Of a stretch of DNA of 64,000 bases, positions 41,037 to 49,876 are shown one piece after another. Where the stretch lies: the NCBI RefSeq assembly GCF_003967535.1, contig NZ_BIFR01000002.1:1364001-1428000 (forward strand), written 5' to 3'. The notes beneath the pieces were generated by a model, which did no database searches, was not told the origin of the DNA, and worked only from the letters and a program-made list of their open reading frames with translations. Each line of letters starts with the position of its first letter. Within the stretch, counting starts at the first letter, position 1. The DNA is from Tengunoibacter tsumagoiensis. GTDB taxonomy: Bacteria > Chloroflexota > Ktedonobacteria > Ktedonobacterales > Ktedonobacteraceae. The position numbers and the translations under genes are program-made.

Positions 41037-41388
41037 ATGGACACTATTCTCAGTAAAACCCAACTCCTTACGGAATTGCACAATGAAAATGCTTATTGGC
41101 AAGCCTTGCTCGACGAGATTGGCGAGGTCAATATGACACAGCCAGAAGTCGCTGGTGGCTGGTCTATCAAGGATATCGTAGCCCACTTAACCGGGTGGCG
41201 GCGTTGGTCAGTCAAACGCTTTCAATTCGAACTCAATCATGAACCAGACTTTACACCGCCCTGGCCGCCAGCATTGCAGAGTGATGATGACATTAATGCC
41301 TGGATTTATGCATCGCAGCGAGATCGTCCATTAGCAGATGTTCTCAGCGATTCACATGAAGTCTGGCAACAATTGGTAGAGGTCCTTG
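41037..41388 (+). pseudogene. 3'-truncated second copy of the ClbS-like gene
   Basis: About 117 codons matching 35630-35981 closely. At about 41388 (CCTTG shared by both sequences) the reading passes into a truncated IS3 element, so the last 50 codons are lost and replaced by IS-derived codons up to 41552. The first residues and ribosome binding site are intact, so a chimeric protein could be made, but it would lack the late His/Asp motif. Confidence 0.8.
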
Positions 41389-42003
41389 ATCACTGTGATG
41401 CAACAGCCCCAGAGGGGGGCGACGGCGAGCAAGAGCCTGATCAAGCGCTCGTTCTACGAGTTTCTCATCGCAATGGCCTGACATTGACCATCCTACGACC
41501 ATGCGTGAATGAAGATCTAAAACAACCGCCAAGTACAACCATCCTTGTATAGTTGGAATGGACGTGATGTCAGTGACCCACTTCTTATTTGGCTCTTCTG
41601 CCGTAAATTCCCTATTCAAAAGATTGGACGCAACCGGATGAGAAGGATCTCGCCGTGTGGTGAGCGCTCGCCTCCGTGGCCGTTTCGCATACAATCCGGC
41701 CTCGCGCATCAGCCTGGCGACGCGTTTGCGAGCAACACGTCGCCCACGGTCACGTAACTCTGCGTGTAGCCGCGGGCTGCCATATCTGCCCTCATGAGTA
41801 CGAAAGTCCTCTCGAATCTCTTCTGTGAGCTGGGCATCTTCTCGTTGACGTTGACACAGCGGACGCTTTCGCCAGGCATAAAAGCCGCTTTCCGAAACAG
41901 CGAGGACGTGACACATAACAGCAATCGGAAATTCCTGCTTATTCTGTTCAATAAACTGGTATTTTATCTGGATTCCCGCGAAAAGATGCCCACAGCTTTT
42001 TTT
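41389..42003 (-). pseudogene. IS3-family orfB, truncated
   Basis: Read after a -1 frameshift at the A7 run, the frame gives KYQFIEQNKQEFPIAV and VLAVSESGFYAWRKRP, then the integrase core with WVTDITSI and VVLDLHSRMVVGW (two of the three DDE aspartates). It stops being homologous after LLHHSDQG. The final Glu and C-terminus are absent, so the transposase is inactive. Confidence 0.85.
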
Positions 42004-42260
42004 AAAATATCACGCTCCTGTTGAACCCGTTCGAGTTCGCGCTTGAGACGGCGATTCTCTTCTTCAAGATCACTTTGATGTCCTTTGCCTGGGAAGGCAT
42101 CTGTGCCGTACTCTGCCAGCTCCTTGCGCCACGCGTGGATCGCCGAATCCGAAATCCCCAGCTCACGGGCAATCTGGGTGACTGGCTTTCCACTGGTTTG
42201 AGCCAGCCGCACAGCTTCCTCTTTAAACTCTTTTGTGTAGGTTTTTTGAACCTTTGCCAT
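41964..42260 (-). CDS. IS3-family orfA
   Basis: 98 residues: KVQKTYTKEFKEEAVRLAQ and GISDSAIHAWRKEL form the DNA-binding HTH, and EEENRRLKRELERVQQERDI forms the leucine-zipper-like coiled coil that mediates OrfA dimerisation. It ends with KKAVGIF just after the slippery site. It is intact, but its partner OrfB is not. Confidence 0.9.
   Translation of the reverse strand: MAKVQKTYTKEFKEEAVRLAQTSGKPVTQIARELGISDSAIHAWRKELAEYGTDAFPGKGHQSDLEEENRRLKRELERVQQERDILKKAVGIFSRESR
41995..42003 (-). promoter_or_regulatory. Programmed -1 frameshift site of the IS3 element
   Basis: On the minus strand AAAAAAAGC near the end of orfA. Slippage back by one base continues into the orfB frame, as is standard for IS3-family elements. 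Confidence 0.6.
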
Positions 42261-42336
42261 GATGATCCCTTTCCTGATTTGATCAAGTATATCTCAGCTT
42301 CCTGGACTCTATCAAATCGGGGCAGGATCAAGGCCC

Positions 42337-42384
42337 GCCCGGGATACGTCAAAAACGTGAGTAGTTTTCAGACGTATTCCGGGC
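42337..42384. terminator. Hairpin related to the one after the ClbS-like gene
   Basis: GCCCGGGATACGTC (42337-42350) and GACGTATTCCGGGC (42371-42384) pair at 13 of 14 positions. Sequence and loop resemble 36147-36190, so this is the terminator of the second DinB-ClbS copy, left behind outside the IS3 element. Confidence 0.65.
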
Positions 42385-42475
42385 CTACTCAGCGTGTCCA
42401 TTTTGGAAATCCGTGCCTCTGTGGCACTCAAAGGTGCCTTTCAGAAGGATCGAACGGTGTTCTACCATTTCGCAC

Positions 42476-42883
42476 TCAGGCTTCCCAGATCTCCAGGAGA
42501 TGTCCATCAGGATCGTGGAAGAAGGCTCGCGTCTGGTTGTTGGAATGAGCAGGTGGAGTGATAAATTCGGCTCCGCGAGAGCAAAGGCTTGTATAGGCAG
42601 CCAGACAGTCAGGAACCCGTATGCTCAGTTCGCTCATGATCATCTTGTCGTTGAGAAGGAAGTTGGTCTTGTCTTGCATCGAACCACCAGATGCTGACAG
42701 AAGAATCTGGCTGCCTGCGAAACTCAGAAAACAGAGGATACCAGGTAGCTCATGCACTACCGTCGCACCCAGAACATCGCAATAGAATGCGAGTGATTGA
42801 GCGTAATTGTGGGTTACAAGTACATATCTGAGCTCTACCCCGTCTGTTGGGAAGTCATTAGGGAGTGCGGTTCTTTTTTCCAT
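42476..42883 (-). CDS. VOC-family (glyoxalase-like) protein
   Basis: 135 residues with the paired beta-alpha-beta-beta-beta pattern: LRYVLVTHNYAQSLAFYCDVLG, then LSIRVPDCLAAYTSLCSRGAEFI and AFFHDPDGHLLEIWE with the metal-ligand-like His and Glu. It is a small cytoplasmic protein of the glyoxalase/bleomycin-resistance superfamily with unknown substrate. ATG 42883 follows GGAAAGGA and lies 24 bp after the ECF41 sigma gene, so both share a transcript. Confidence 0.88.
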   Translation of the reverse strand: MEKRTALPNDFPTDGVELRYVLVTHNYAQSLAFYCDVLGATVVHELPGILCFLSFAGSQILLSASGGSMQDKTNFLLNDKMIMSELSIRVPDCLAAYTSLCSRGAEFITPPAHSNNQTRAFFHDPDGHLLEIWEA

Positions 42884-42907
42884 AGCGTTGTCCTTTCCCG
42901 ATGCTCT

Positions 42908-43768
42908 TCAGACCCGTGTGAGTTTTTCCGGATTAGCAATGATGCGGATCACCTGAATCTGCTCATGCTCTATATCCATATCTATGACGTTCCAGGCGAA
43001 ACCGTTGACGCGGCCAACCAGCGCAACCTGACCGTTGACCTCTCTAATCTCGAAATGAATATTTTCCGGCCAGAAGTGCTTTGATCCCAGGCTGAGACGA
43101 GCCACTTTTTCACGTCCATAAATCGGAAGCAAGGTGGCAGTTCTGGCTTTCCCGCCCCCATCTGACCACAGAATGACATTGTCGGAAAGCAGATTAGTCA
43201 GGGTGATCATTTCTCCGCTCTGCACTGCCTCCAGAAAGCTGCTAAGCAATTGTCGATGCGTTTCGGGGGCGGGTTTGAAGGGTGTCCGCTGCGCGACCAG
43301 GTGTTGCTTCGCCCGGCTGAAGGTGCGGCGACAGGCTGTTTCTGTTTTCTCAAGGATGCCAGCAATCTCACCAAACTCATACTCGAAGACTTCGCGTAGG
43401 AGGAAAACAGCTCGCTCGAATGGTTGGAGTTTCTCCAGAAGTATCAGAAAGGCCAGTGAGACCGACTCTTCTGTTTCGACACGCGTTTCGGGATTGGCTG
43501 CTTCGGGCCTTTCTTCTGTGAGAATCGGCTCCGGTAACCAGGGGCCGACGTACAGTTCTCGCTTCCTGCGTGCGAGCTGGAGTTGGTCCATGCACAAGCG
43601 CACCAGAATCGTGGTCAGATAGGCCTTGAGCGAGTGAATGGTCTGCGGGCGTGCGGTCTGATAACGTATATACGTCTCCTGCACCATATCCTCTGCATCC
43701 ATCGCACTCCCAAGCATGCGATAGGCGATGGAAAAAAGATAGGGTCGGTACGTTTCGAAAGATTCCAC
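42908..43768 (-). CDS. ECF41-type sigma factor with SnoaL-like C-terminal domain
   Basis: 286 residues. The GTG start at 43768 is chosen because AGGAGGAAACAGA precedes it; the frame extends upstream to 43861 without such a site. Region 2 reads AYRMLGSAMDAEDMVQETYIRY, and region 4 contains YEFGEIAGILEKTETACRRTFSRA. The C-terminal 110 residues form a SnoaL-like fold with the hallmark motifs DGGGK and NPEKL of the ECF41 group, where this domain controls the sigma factor in place of an anti-sigma factor. ECF41 genes usually sit next to oxidoreductase or carboxymuconolactone-decarboxylase genes. Here the co-transcribed partner is a VOC protein. Confidence 0.9.
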   Translation of the reverse strand: MESFETYRPYLFSIAYRMLGSAMDAEDMVQETYIRYQTARPQTIHSLKAYLTTILVRLCMDQLQLARRKRELYVGPWLPEPILTEERPEAANPETRVETEESVSLAFLILLEKLQPFERAVFLLREVFEYEFGEIAGILEKTETACRRTFSRAKQHLVAQRTPFKPAPETHRQLLSSFLEAVQSGEMITLTNLLSDNVILWSDGGGKARTATLLPIYGREKVARLSLGSKHFWPENIHFEIREVNGQVALVGRVNGFAWNVIDMDIEHEQIQVIRIIANPEKLTRV

Positions 43769-43877
43769 TCTGTTTCCTCCTGGAATTGACTTCTGAGAAC
43801 AGGTACTGTCTGTCTTTGCCGTATGCTGGATACTTTCTTTCCTGCGGGAGAGAGCAAACATCCAATAATCATTCTGC

Positions 43878-44366
43878 TTAGCTAATTGTAAGCCGTGGGA
43901 AGGACGCAGCGCGCCTAAGCAGGTATGGAATCATCTGCCGATGGATCATGCCGACAGCTGCCCAAAGCGGGCGAGCCAGGCGCTGCGTGTAGAACACGTT
44001 GGTGGTCAAAACTACCGTCGAGCTTGCAACTCGCAGGATCAGTTGGGCAGTCATGAACGTCGAGTGCAGTTCGAGGCGGATCGCGTCGGGTTCCCTTGAG
44101 GCAATCCGCCAGCCAAAAACGTGATCGGACGATGGCCTTGGCCCGAGCCGGAGGCCCAGCACCCACCGCCATCCCAGCAGCAGGAACCAACGCACCAGGC
44201 GTGGGGCATGCTCGAAGAGGGCGCGCGACCACTGCTCCGCTGTACGTGTATCCATACTCGAGGTCTGCACCTCGAACGCATCGCTATAGTCTGACGGGTT
44301 ATCGGTGGTTCGGATCTCCTGATCTGCTGCAATGCGATGCACGCGTATCAATCTGCTGCTGCTCAT
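43878..44366 (-). CDS. DUF2867-like (SRPBCC-type) small protein
   Basis: 162 residues. NPSDYSDAFEVQ, TAEQWSRALFEHAPRLVRWFL, VLGLRLGPRPSSDHVFGW and LLRRAASFP follow the DUF2867 pattern, thought to adopt a START/SRPBCC-like cavity for hydrophobic ligands. ATG 44366 follows AGGGGGAAC. It lies 109 bp upstream of the ECF41 sigma gene on the same strand and may belong to its regulon or transcript. Function unknown. Confidence 0.65.
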   Translation of the reverse strand: MSSSRLIRVHRIAADQEIRTTDNPSDYSDAFEVQTSSMDTRTAEQWSRALFEHAPRLVRWFLLLGWRWVLGLRLGPRPSSDHVFGWRIASREPDAIRLELHSTFMTAQLILRVASSTVVLTTNVFYTQRLARPLWAAVGMIHRQMIPYLLRRAASFPRLTIS

Positions 44367-44608
44367 AGAGTTCCCCCTGTGTTTGCCATCTCATCACATC
44401 TATTCAATGGGCGTCCTTTGAGCTCTTCTTCCGCGTAGGCATACTGCCCTGAGTTCCTTCATTTAGAGAAGGGGCCCGCGCTGATTGAATGGTGCCATTT
44501 CTTCGCCTCCTCTCTTTGTGTGTGTTATGAGGCTCTCACCATCTCATTTTTCTCGACAAGCAGGCCCTGTTCCCTAACTGTTGGGATAATCCTCTTAGCC
44601 AAACGACC

Positions 44609-45442
44609 TCATAGGGTGCTTTGGATGAACTGGTGGATAACGCGAGCGAGTTCGACTGGTTGGTCAAGAGGAATGAGCGTAGAGCTATCAGCGATCTCAA
44701 CCAATTGCCCGTGGGGGAGCATTTCGGCCAGCCTGCGCCCGTACTCCAGAGGCATCACGCGGTCGTCGGTGGCCCAAACCACCAGTGACGGACGGTCAAA
44801 GCTACGCAGGAGTTCAGCTCCCGCAAGCATGTCCCCTTTCTTGCTTGCACGCAGATATTTGGTCAGATCACGTCGGATTTCTCGTTGGGTCAGGATTGGA
44901 TGCAACCAGGTGTCAGTCACTACAGGAGGAATCGGACGTTTTGCCAGCCAGCCGTAAGCTATTGGCAGACGACGCAACGCCCGCAGGCGCATGGGCTGGG
45001 CAAGGGCATTCAGTCCACCAGGCAACCGTGCCGTAAACGTCAAGACGTGTCCGGGCAAACCCGACGGGAAATTCTCCAGAGCTTCACACGAGGTGATCAC
45101 CAATCGTGCCAGGCGCTCAGGATACAAGCCCGCCGTGACCTGGAAAATTCCCAGGTCGTTGCCGATCAGAGTCACCTCGCGCAGATCCAGAGCCTCCAGG
45201 AATTCGGCTTGAAGCTTCGCCAAGCCGTTTACGGAGAGATCTGCGTCTGCCCGCATGGGCTGCCGATGACTGCCAACAGGCAGCGTCGGCACCACACAGC
45301 GATAGTCGGCGTGCAGTTCACGAACGACATGACGCCACACTGAGCCATCCATCAGCAGCCCATGCAGCAGCACGAGAACGGGACCATTGCCACCCGTATC
45401 CTCGTACTCGATGATCCCCGCTGAAAGTTCGATTTCTTGCAT
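44609..45442 (-). CDS. Alpha/beta hydrolase with Asp in place of the nucleophile Ser
   Basis: 277 residues from ATG 45442, after GGAGGAGATAAA. VLVLLHGLLMDGSVW forms the oxyanion region. The elbow reads LIGNDLGIF, with Asp where esterases have Ser, as in haloalkane dehalogenases and epoxide hydrolases. The acid region is VVWATDDRVMPL. The usual catalytic His position reads ADSSTLIPLDQP, without His. I have the impression that this Asp / DS-T combination occurs in a whole subgroup, so it may be a conserved variant and not decay. Substrate and even catalysis are uncertain. Confidence 0.82.
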   Translation of the reverse strand: MQEIELSAGIIEYEDTGGNGPVLVLLHGLLMDGSVWRHVVRELHADYRCVVPTLPVGSHRQPMRADADLSVNGLAKLQAEFLEALDLREVTLIGNDLGIFQVTAGLYPERLARLVITSCEALENFPSGLPGHVLTFTARLPGGLNALAQPMRLRALRRLPIAYGWLAKRPIPPVVTDTWLHPILTQREIRRDLTKYLRASKKGDMLAGAELLRSFDRPSLVVWATDDRVMPLEYGRRLAEMLPHGQLVEIADSSTLIPLDQPVELARVIHQFIQSTL

Positions 45443-45550
45443 ATGTTTATCTCCTCCATAGGCATTATTCGCTTTAGTGCCTGATTGTAAGCTGATGCCA
45501 TCTTCCTTCAAGGAGCCTCCCTCCTTTCATTTGGAGTTGAGTCATCTGTG

Positions 45551-46000
45551 CTATTTCCTTTCCAGCTCAAACAGTGGATGAGTGAGTACCGCGCGCTCAA
45601 ACTCCTCAAGGGAGGAGTCTGCTGCTACGCCATAATAGTGAGCGAAGGGGTTGCCGCCTTTGACATCTTCTCGCAATACGAGCGCAGCCTCTTTGGGAGG
45701 CAGTTCTCTGACGTTGATTGTTTCAGCACGACGTCCACGGGTGAGGATGGCCTCTCTCGCTGCTCGCAGGTTGCGCACCCAGTCCACGATTCCATACACA
45801 GAGCCCACATAGCTCTTCCCATTCTGCTCAATAATCGCGATTGGGACTGTACGCGGTTGCCCACTTTTGCGCCCGCGCACTGTGAGCAGATACATGGGAT
45901 AGCTTCCGGTTCCTTTGAGTTTGATACCCGCACGTAGCAGAGTTGTTGTCAAAACATTTGCCACACGCACAAACATTGGGGCCTGATTCTTTTTTGCCAT
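45551..46000 (-). CDS. Deazaflavin (F420)-dependent nitroreductase-family protein
   Basis: 149 residues. YLLTVRGRKSGQPRTVPIAIIEQNGKSYVGSVYG is the typical Ddn/DUF385 barrel segment that contacts F420, and WVRNLRAAREAILTRGRRAE follows. ATG 46000 follows GGAAGAAATAG. It is expected to reduce a small substrate using F420H2 and could be transcribed together with the hydrolase gene 44609-45442 on the same strand (108 bp gap). Confidence 0.9.
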   Translation of the reverse strand: MAKKNQAPMFVRVANVLTTTLLRAGIKLKGTGSYPMYLLTVRGRKSGQPRTVPIAIIEQNGKSYVGSVYGIVDWVRNLRAAREAILTRGRRAETINVRELPPKEAALVLREDVKGGNPFAHYYGVAADSSLEEFERAVLTHPLFELERK

Positions 46001-46263
46001 CTATTTCTTCCTTTTCATCTTTAGATAAAGCATGTCTTACTCATCACAACGTGTGATTATCACATGTAAAGAGGGTTGAGGTATCCTTTTTGGGACAGCT
46101 TTTCTGTCTGGTTTTGGCCAATAGACGCACTCAAAGAAGCTGGCTGTGAGAAATGGTTTGTGGACAAGATGACCGGGTCAAAAGTGGAGCACAAAAGTTT
46201 CGATGAGTCCCTCTGTGGTAGAGGGGTATTGCGCTTTAGAATTCTCCATGAAGCTGCTCTGAT

Positions 46264-47571
46264 CTAGTCTTTAAGATATGGCCAACCTTCTGGGCTGTAT
46301 GCTGTTGTATCCAGGGCTGCGAACCAATCGAAATCGGTGAAGCTCTGGGCGTTGAGTGGTTCTGTATAGCTTCTGTTCTTCTTGCTACCAGAGCGAAGCG
46401 GAAGAGATGCAAGGTTCTCTACGGGAAGTGCTTGATGCGTGGGAATAAAGCGCACTGGCCCGGGCACGGATGTGAGCCGCGCCTCAAGCGTCCCGGCTTC
46501 TGGCTGACCAATCCCGTGAACAGGTGAGGAGCCTACGGCTGAGCCAATCACAGCATAGCGACGGCCAAAGAGTTCATGCAGATGCGAGCCAACAGGCCAC
46601 CAGATTACTGTCTCATTCCCCCATTGCCATTGCACTTTTCCACGCTTGAGATGGCTATTGTGGGCAAAAATCAAGATGTTGCCTCGACCCTGTTCACGGG
46701 AGGCAATATATGCCAGATTCTCAGCCATCATGGCGGCACGTATGCCGAGCAGAATGGCCTGACGTTTCTCAGATGGTTGCGCTAATGCTGCATGGTAGTT
46801 CAGAAGCTGCCGGGCTATCACCGCGTAGTGAACAGCCTCCCGATAGCGACGCCCGTCACTCTTTGCGACCAGTTCGGGTCGACGCACGTGTAGCTCTGAA
46901 ATCAGTTCCTCTGTCTCGATCCGTAGTGTCGTTGCCTCCTGCGATCGACCTATCGATTGTGTCGGGTCGAACGTGGCCGCCGGATTCTCCCAGGCAGCGT
47001 CCTGTCCCAGTAGCGGGTCAATGCGATGGCGATACTCCTGACCGAGGACCTCATCAACTGAACTGAGGTAATCAAGCACAAAGTGGAGTGTCTGGCGAGG
47101 ACTATCTGTGATCATATCGGTCGGGCTATCAAATCCATAGAAATGAAGCTTCCTCTGATGCGCTGGATCAGCATTGTAGTGTCTCATCCATTCGACCAGT
47201 TCTCGATTCGCTTCAAACTTTCCGAAGCCATGGCTAAATCCAGCATCCTGCACCGCCTCATAGGAGGCCGGACCGTGGCCAAGCACATAGTCGTTGACGA
47301 TGGGTCCTTGAGGAAAACTGCTCTCAATAGCGATAGCGCTGTAGCCATGGGCTTCGACAAGGCGCTGGAAGAGCTGGTTGCGAAGGAGAAGCAGCTCTTT
47401 TCCTCCATGAAGAGCCTCTCCAAAGCCCAGCAATGTCACTGAATCGTCAAGTGTACCGATCATGGTATCAACAGCGGCATTGAAATCCAGACGAGAATCG
47501 AGCGAGCATGGGATCGCTTCATGGGCAATCCACTCATCGAGGGTTGCATATACTCCTGCTGCGTGCGTCAT
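46264..47571 (-). CDS. Erythromycin-esterase-family protein
   Basis: 435 residues from ATG 47571, after AGAGGATAG; a frame from 47739 is rejected. LLGFGEALHGGKELLLLRNQ and AIAIESSFPQGPIVNDYV carry the His and Glu of the Ere active site, and ILIFAHNSHLKRGK the later His region. Ere enzymes open the macrolide lactone ring. However, the family includes many members with other or unknown substrates, so resistance cannot be claimed from sequence alone. It is a single gene with no linked regulator. Confidence 0.88.
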   Translation of the reverse strand: MTHAAGVYATLDEWIAHEAIPCSLDSRLDFNAAVDTMIGTLDDSVTLLGFGEALHGGKELLLLRNQLFQRLVEAHGYSAIAIESSFPQGPIVNDYVLGHGPASYEAVQDAGFSHGFGKFEANRELVEWMRHYNADPAHQRKLHFYGFDSPTDMITDSPRQTLHFVLDYLSSVDEVLGQEYRHRIDPLLGQDAAWENPAATFDPTQSIGRSQEATTLRIETEELISELHVRRPELVAKSDGRRYREAVHYAVIARQLLNYHAALAQPSEKRQAILLGIRAAMMAENLAYIASREQGRGNILIFAHNSHLKRGKVQWQWGNETVIWWPVGSHLHELFGRRYAVIGSAVGSSPVHGIGQPEAGTLEARLTSVPGPVRFIPTHQALPVENLASLPLRSGSKKNRSYTEPLNAQSFTDFDWFAALDTTAYSPEGWPYLKD

Positions 47572-47947
47572 TGGTCTATCCTCTCTTGTTTTCACGATAC
47601 AATGAGAAACCTTCTTTGCCTGCCTCAATCTCCCATGCTCTCCTCTACAGTTGAGAGTATGAGAACCTGGATACACAAGAACCTGCTCCAGGTGGTGATA
47701 GGTCGTACAGAAGGGTGCATGCATGCATCTTCGATCCAAGCTGGCCGGGCTTTTTCTGGATCATGCCTCTACTGTATAACACTGACGCAATAATGGAGGG
47801 TTGGCAGAGAGCCGGAAGCGTGCTTATAATAAACAGCAATGGATCTGAGCCCGCTTCACCTGCTTTGAGTGGTGTGCCCACACGCTAGAGAATGGCAAAA
47901 AGCCTCAACTTCGTACTTGAGAGTTTTACATGAAGCCTGGCACTATT
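47572..47947. other. Intergenic region containing the LysR-end repeat
   Basis: 376 bp. Its right part (47773-47947) belongs to the repeat shared with 39340-39626. I see no gene in the rest. Confidence 0.5.
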
Positions 47948-48062
47948 TTATACACCATTGTCCCTTCCCGGGATTGCTGGCATGAGACGCTCACGAGCAA
48001 CGTGCAGAAAGTTGTGTAAAATGGGCGAAGCGTTGTCTGGGAGCCAGGCCAGGGCAAGATCA
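47773..48062. repeat. Primary copy of the LysR-gene 3' end (290 bp)
   Basis: Near-identical to 39340-39626. It covers the last 38 codons of the LysR gene (47948-48062) and 175 bp beyond its stop. Confidence 0.85.
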
Positions 48063-48859
48063 AAGGTTGAGGTGACGTCCTGAAGTGGACGATAAGCAAC
48101 CCCCGCATTACGAAGCAATTGAGATGAAGCAGGAACGATAGAAATACCAAAGTTTGCAGCGACCAGACTAATAATAGACTCCCAGCCTGAAGCTTCTTGC
48201 CCCAAATGCATATGAAAGCCAGCACTCTGACAAAGACTCGTCATCTGGTCAAAGAGACCGGGATTCCAGGCGCGAGGATACATAACAAACGTTTCTTCGC
48301 ATAACTGGACCAGCGCGATCTGTTTCTGCAACGCGAGAGCGTGGTCAGTAGGAAGAACTACGACCAGCGGGTCACGGTGAATAACCTCTAGATGGAGCGA
48401 AGCGTCAAGAAGAGGCGGATGAAGAATGCCTACCTGAATCCAGCCTTCGTGGAGCGCCTGCACTTGCTCGATAGTCACCAGATTATGCAATGGTGTTTTG
48501 ACGAACGGGTACTGTTCTCGGAACGCCTTAAGGACGGTTGGTAATACCTCTGTGATTGCAGTGCCAACGAAGCCGACATCCAATTGTCCAAGAATGCCAT
48601 TGTGGGCCTGGTGTGCGACTGCAATGGCGTGTTCTGCCTGGGCGATGACCTTTTTTGCTTCATCTAGAAAAGCTTTGCCTGCGGGAGTCAGTTGCACGCT
48701 TCTTCTGGTGCGAACGAAGAGCGGCACACCCAGTTCGTTCTCCAAACTCTGTATTTGCTGGCTAAGCGGCGGCTGTGCAATATGCAGAATCTCTGCTGCG
48801 CGGCTAAAATGGAGGTGTTCTGCAACGGCAATAAAATAGCGTAAGTGTCGTAGCTCCAT
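47948..48859 (-). CDS. LysR-family transcriptional regulator
   Basis: 303 residues. MELRHLRYFIAVAEHLHFS and AAEILHIAQPPLSQQIQSLE form the winged HTH. The effector domain contains QLDVGFVGTAITEVLP and VQVGILHPPLLDASLHLE-like strands. It is divergent from the SDR gene 48970-49722 with 110 bp between the starts, the usual arrangement for a LysR activator and its target. The 3' end of the gene is duplicated at 39340. Confidence 0.93.
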   Translation of the reverse strand: MELRHLRYFIAVAEHLHFSRAAEILHIAQPPLSQQIQSLENELGVPLFVRTRRSVQLTPAGKAFLDEAKKVIAQAEHAIAVAHQAHNGILGQLDVGFVGTAITEVLPTVLKAFREQYPFVKTPLHNLVTIEQVQALHEGWIQVGILHPPLLDASLHLEVIHRDPLVVVLPTDHALALQKQIALVQLCEETFVMYPRAWNPGLFDQMTSLCQSAGFHMHLGQEASGWESIISLVAANFGISIVPASSQLLRNAGVAYRPLQDVTSTFDLALAWLPDNASPILHNFLHVARERLMPAIPGRDNGV

Positions 48860-48969
48860 GTGTTTTTATATCTCCTTCATATCAGTATACTATCTTTTAT
48901 ATATTGGACAGATAACTTCATTTCTCCTATACTATCCCCATCAATGTATTGAGAAAGCGAAGAGCAAAC

Positions 48970-49722
48970 ATGAAGCAACGAAAACGTACTATTCTTATCA
49001 CTGGCGGAAATAGCGGCATGGGGAAAGCCATAGCAGCAAGGTTCGCGAACGAAGATACTTCCATTGTTATTCTTGGGCGCGATCAGGATACGCTACGTGC
49101 CACAGCTTCGGAACTTGCCCCACACGTTGTCTGGTATCAGGCGGATGTGAGCCAACGCCAACAGGTCCAAACGACTGTAGCGTCTATCGTTGAACAATGG
49201 GGGCAGATTGATGTCCTCATCAACGCGGCTGGCTTTGTGCGTAGCGTCACAACTGATATGACGCTTGACGAAGCCGAACAGGAGTGGGATGCCGTGTTGG
49301 ATACAAACTTGAAAGGGAGTTTCCTCATGACCGTTGCTGTTGCTCCCTATCTGGTGAGGCCTGGTGGGCGGATTATCTACATCAGCTCGATCGCAGCCTT
49401 TAACGGTGGTAGCCGGGCTGGTTCAACTGCCTATGCCGCAGCTAAAGCAGGGCTACATGGTCTGACGTATGGGTTTGCGCGAGAACTGAGCGCTCAGGGG
49501 ATCACGGTCAATGCAGTTGCTCCGGGTTTCATTGCCAATACCGGGTTTACTGGTGCCTGGTCCGAAGAGCGTATCCATAGCATCGTCGAGCAAACGCCGG
49601 TTGGGCGAGCCGGTCAAGTCAACGATGTAGCTGCAGCCGTCCAATATCTGGCCTCGCCAGAAGCATCCTTTGTTACAGGTGAAATCCTCAATGTGAATGG
49701 CGGTTGGTTGTTTGGGCATTAG
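48970..49722 (+). CDS. Short-chain dehydrogenase/reductase (SDR)
   Basis: 250 residues from ATG 48970; a TTG at 48949 is an alternative. ITGGNSGMGKAIAARF is the cofactor loop, INAAGFVRS the NNAG-like motif, IYISSIAAF the catalytic Ser region, and STAYAAAKAGLHGL the Tyr and Lys. This is a complete classical SDR of the FabG-like type, an NAD(P)H-dependent oxidoreductase of unknown substrate. It is controlled in all probability by the divergent LysR regulator. A perfect 25-bp hairpin follows at 49788. Confidence 0.93.
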   Translation: MKQRKRTILITGGNSGMGKAIAARFANEDTSIVILGRDQDTLRATASELAPHVVWYQADVSQRQQVQTTVASIVEQWGQIDVLINAAGFVRSVTTDMTLDEAEQEWDAVLDTNLKGSFLMTVAVAPYLVRPGGRIIYISSIAAFNGGSRAGSTAYAAAKAGLHGLTYGFARELSAQGITVNAVAPGFIANTGFTGAWSEERIHSIVEQTPVGRAGQVNDVAAAVQYLASPEASFVTGEILNVNGGWLFGH

Positions 49723-49787
49723 AGAGGCTCTTTATGATGAACCTTTCTCGAATGTATGCCTCAATGTGTAGGCATGCGCGAGAGAGA

Positions 49788-49846
49788 AAACGTTGGGAAG
49801 GTCCTACCCAGGATGAAACCGCCTGGGTAGGACCTTCCCAACGTTT
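49788..49846. repeat. Perfect 25-bp inverted repeat (large hairpin)
   Basis: Arms 49788-49812 and 49822-49846 are exact complements (core TTGGGAAGGTCCTACCCAGG) with a 9-nt loop. It lies between the convergent SDR and NmrA genes and is likely a bidirectional terminator, although no T-run is present. Its length is unusual for a plain terminator. Confidence 0.7.
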
Positions 49847-49876
49847 ATTGCAGGAGAATGGCGAGCCTCAAACGAA

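Larger units (their letters stand above)
41389..42333 (-). mobile_element. Truncated IS3-family element
   Basis: The minus strand carries orfA (41964-42260) and the first two thirds of orfB, joined by a slippery A7 run at 41997-42003. The 3' third of orfB, with the catalytic Glu, and the corresponding terminus are missing. The break at 41388 abuts the truncated ClbS copy. The outer end upstream of orfA is near 42333, but its inverted repeat cannot be confirmed without the other end. The element cannot move by itself. Confidence 0.8.

Noticed and set aside
41389..41552. Continuation of the ClbS copy to a 171-codon chimeric protein
   Set aside because: These codons are the antisense of IS3 orfB and give no conserved sequence. 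The gene is treated as truncated at 41388.
46264..47571. Claim of macrolide resistance from the erythromycin-esterase homologue
   Set aside because: The family contains many members without macrolide activity, and there is no resistance context here.
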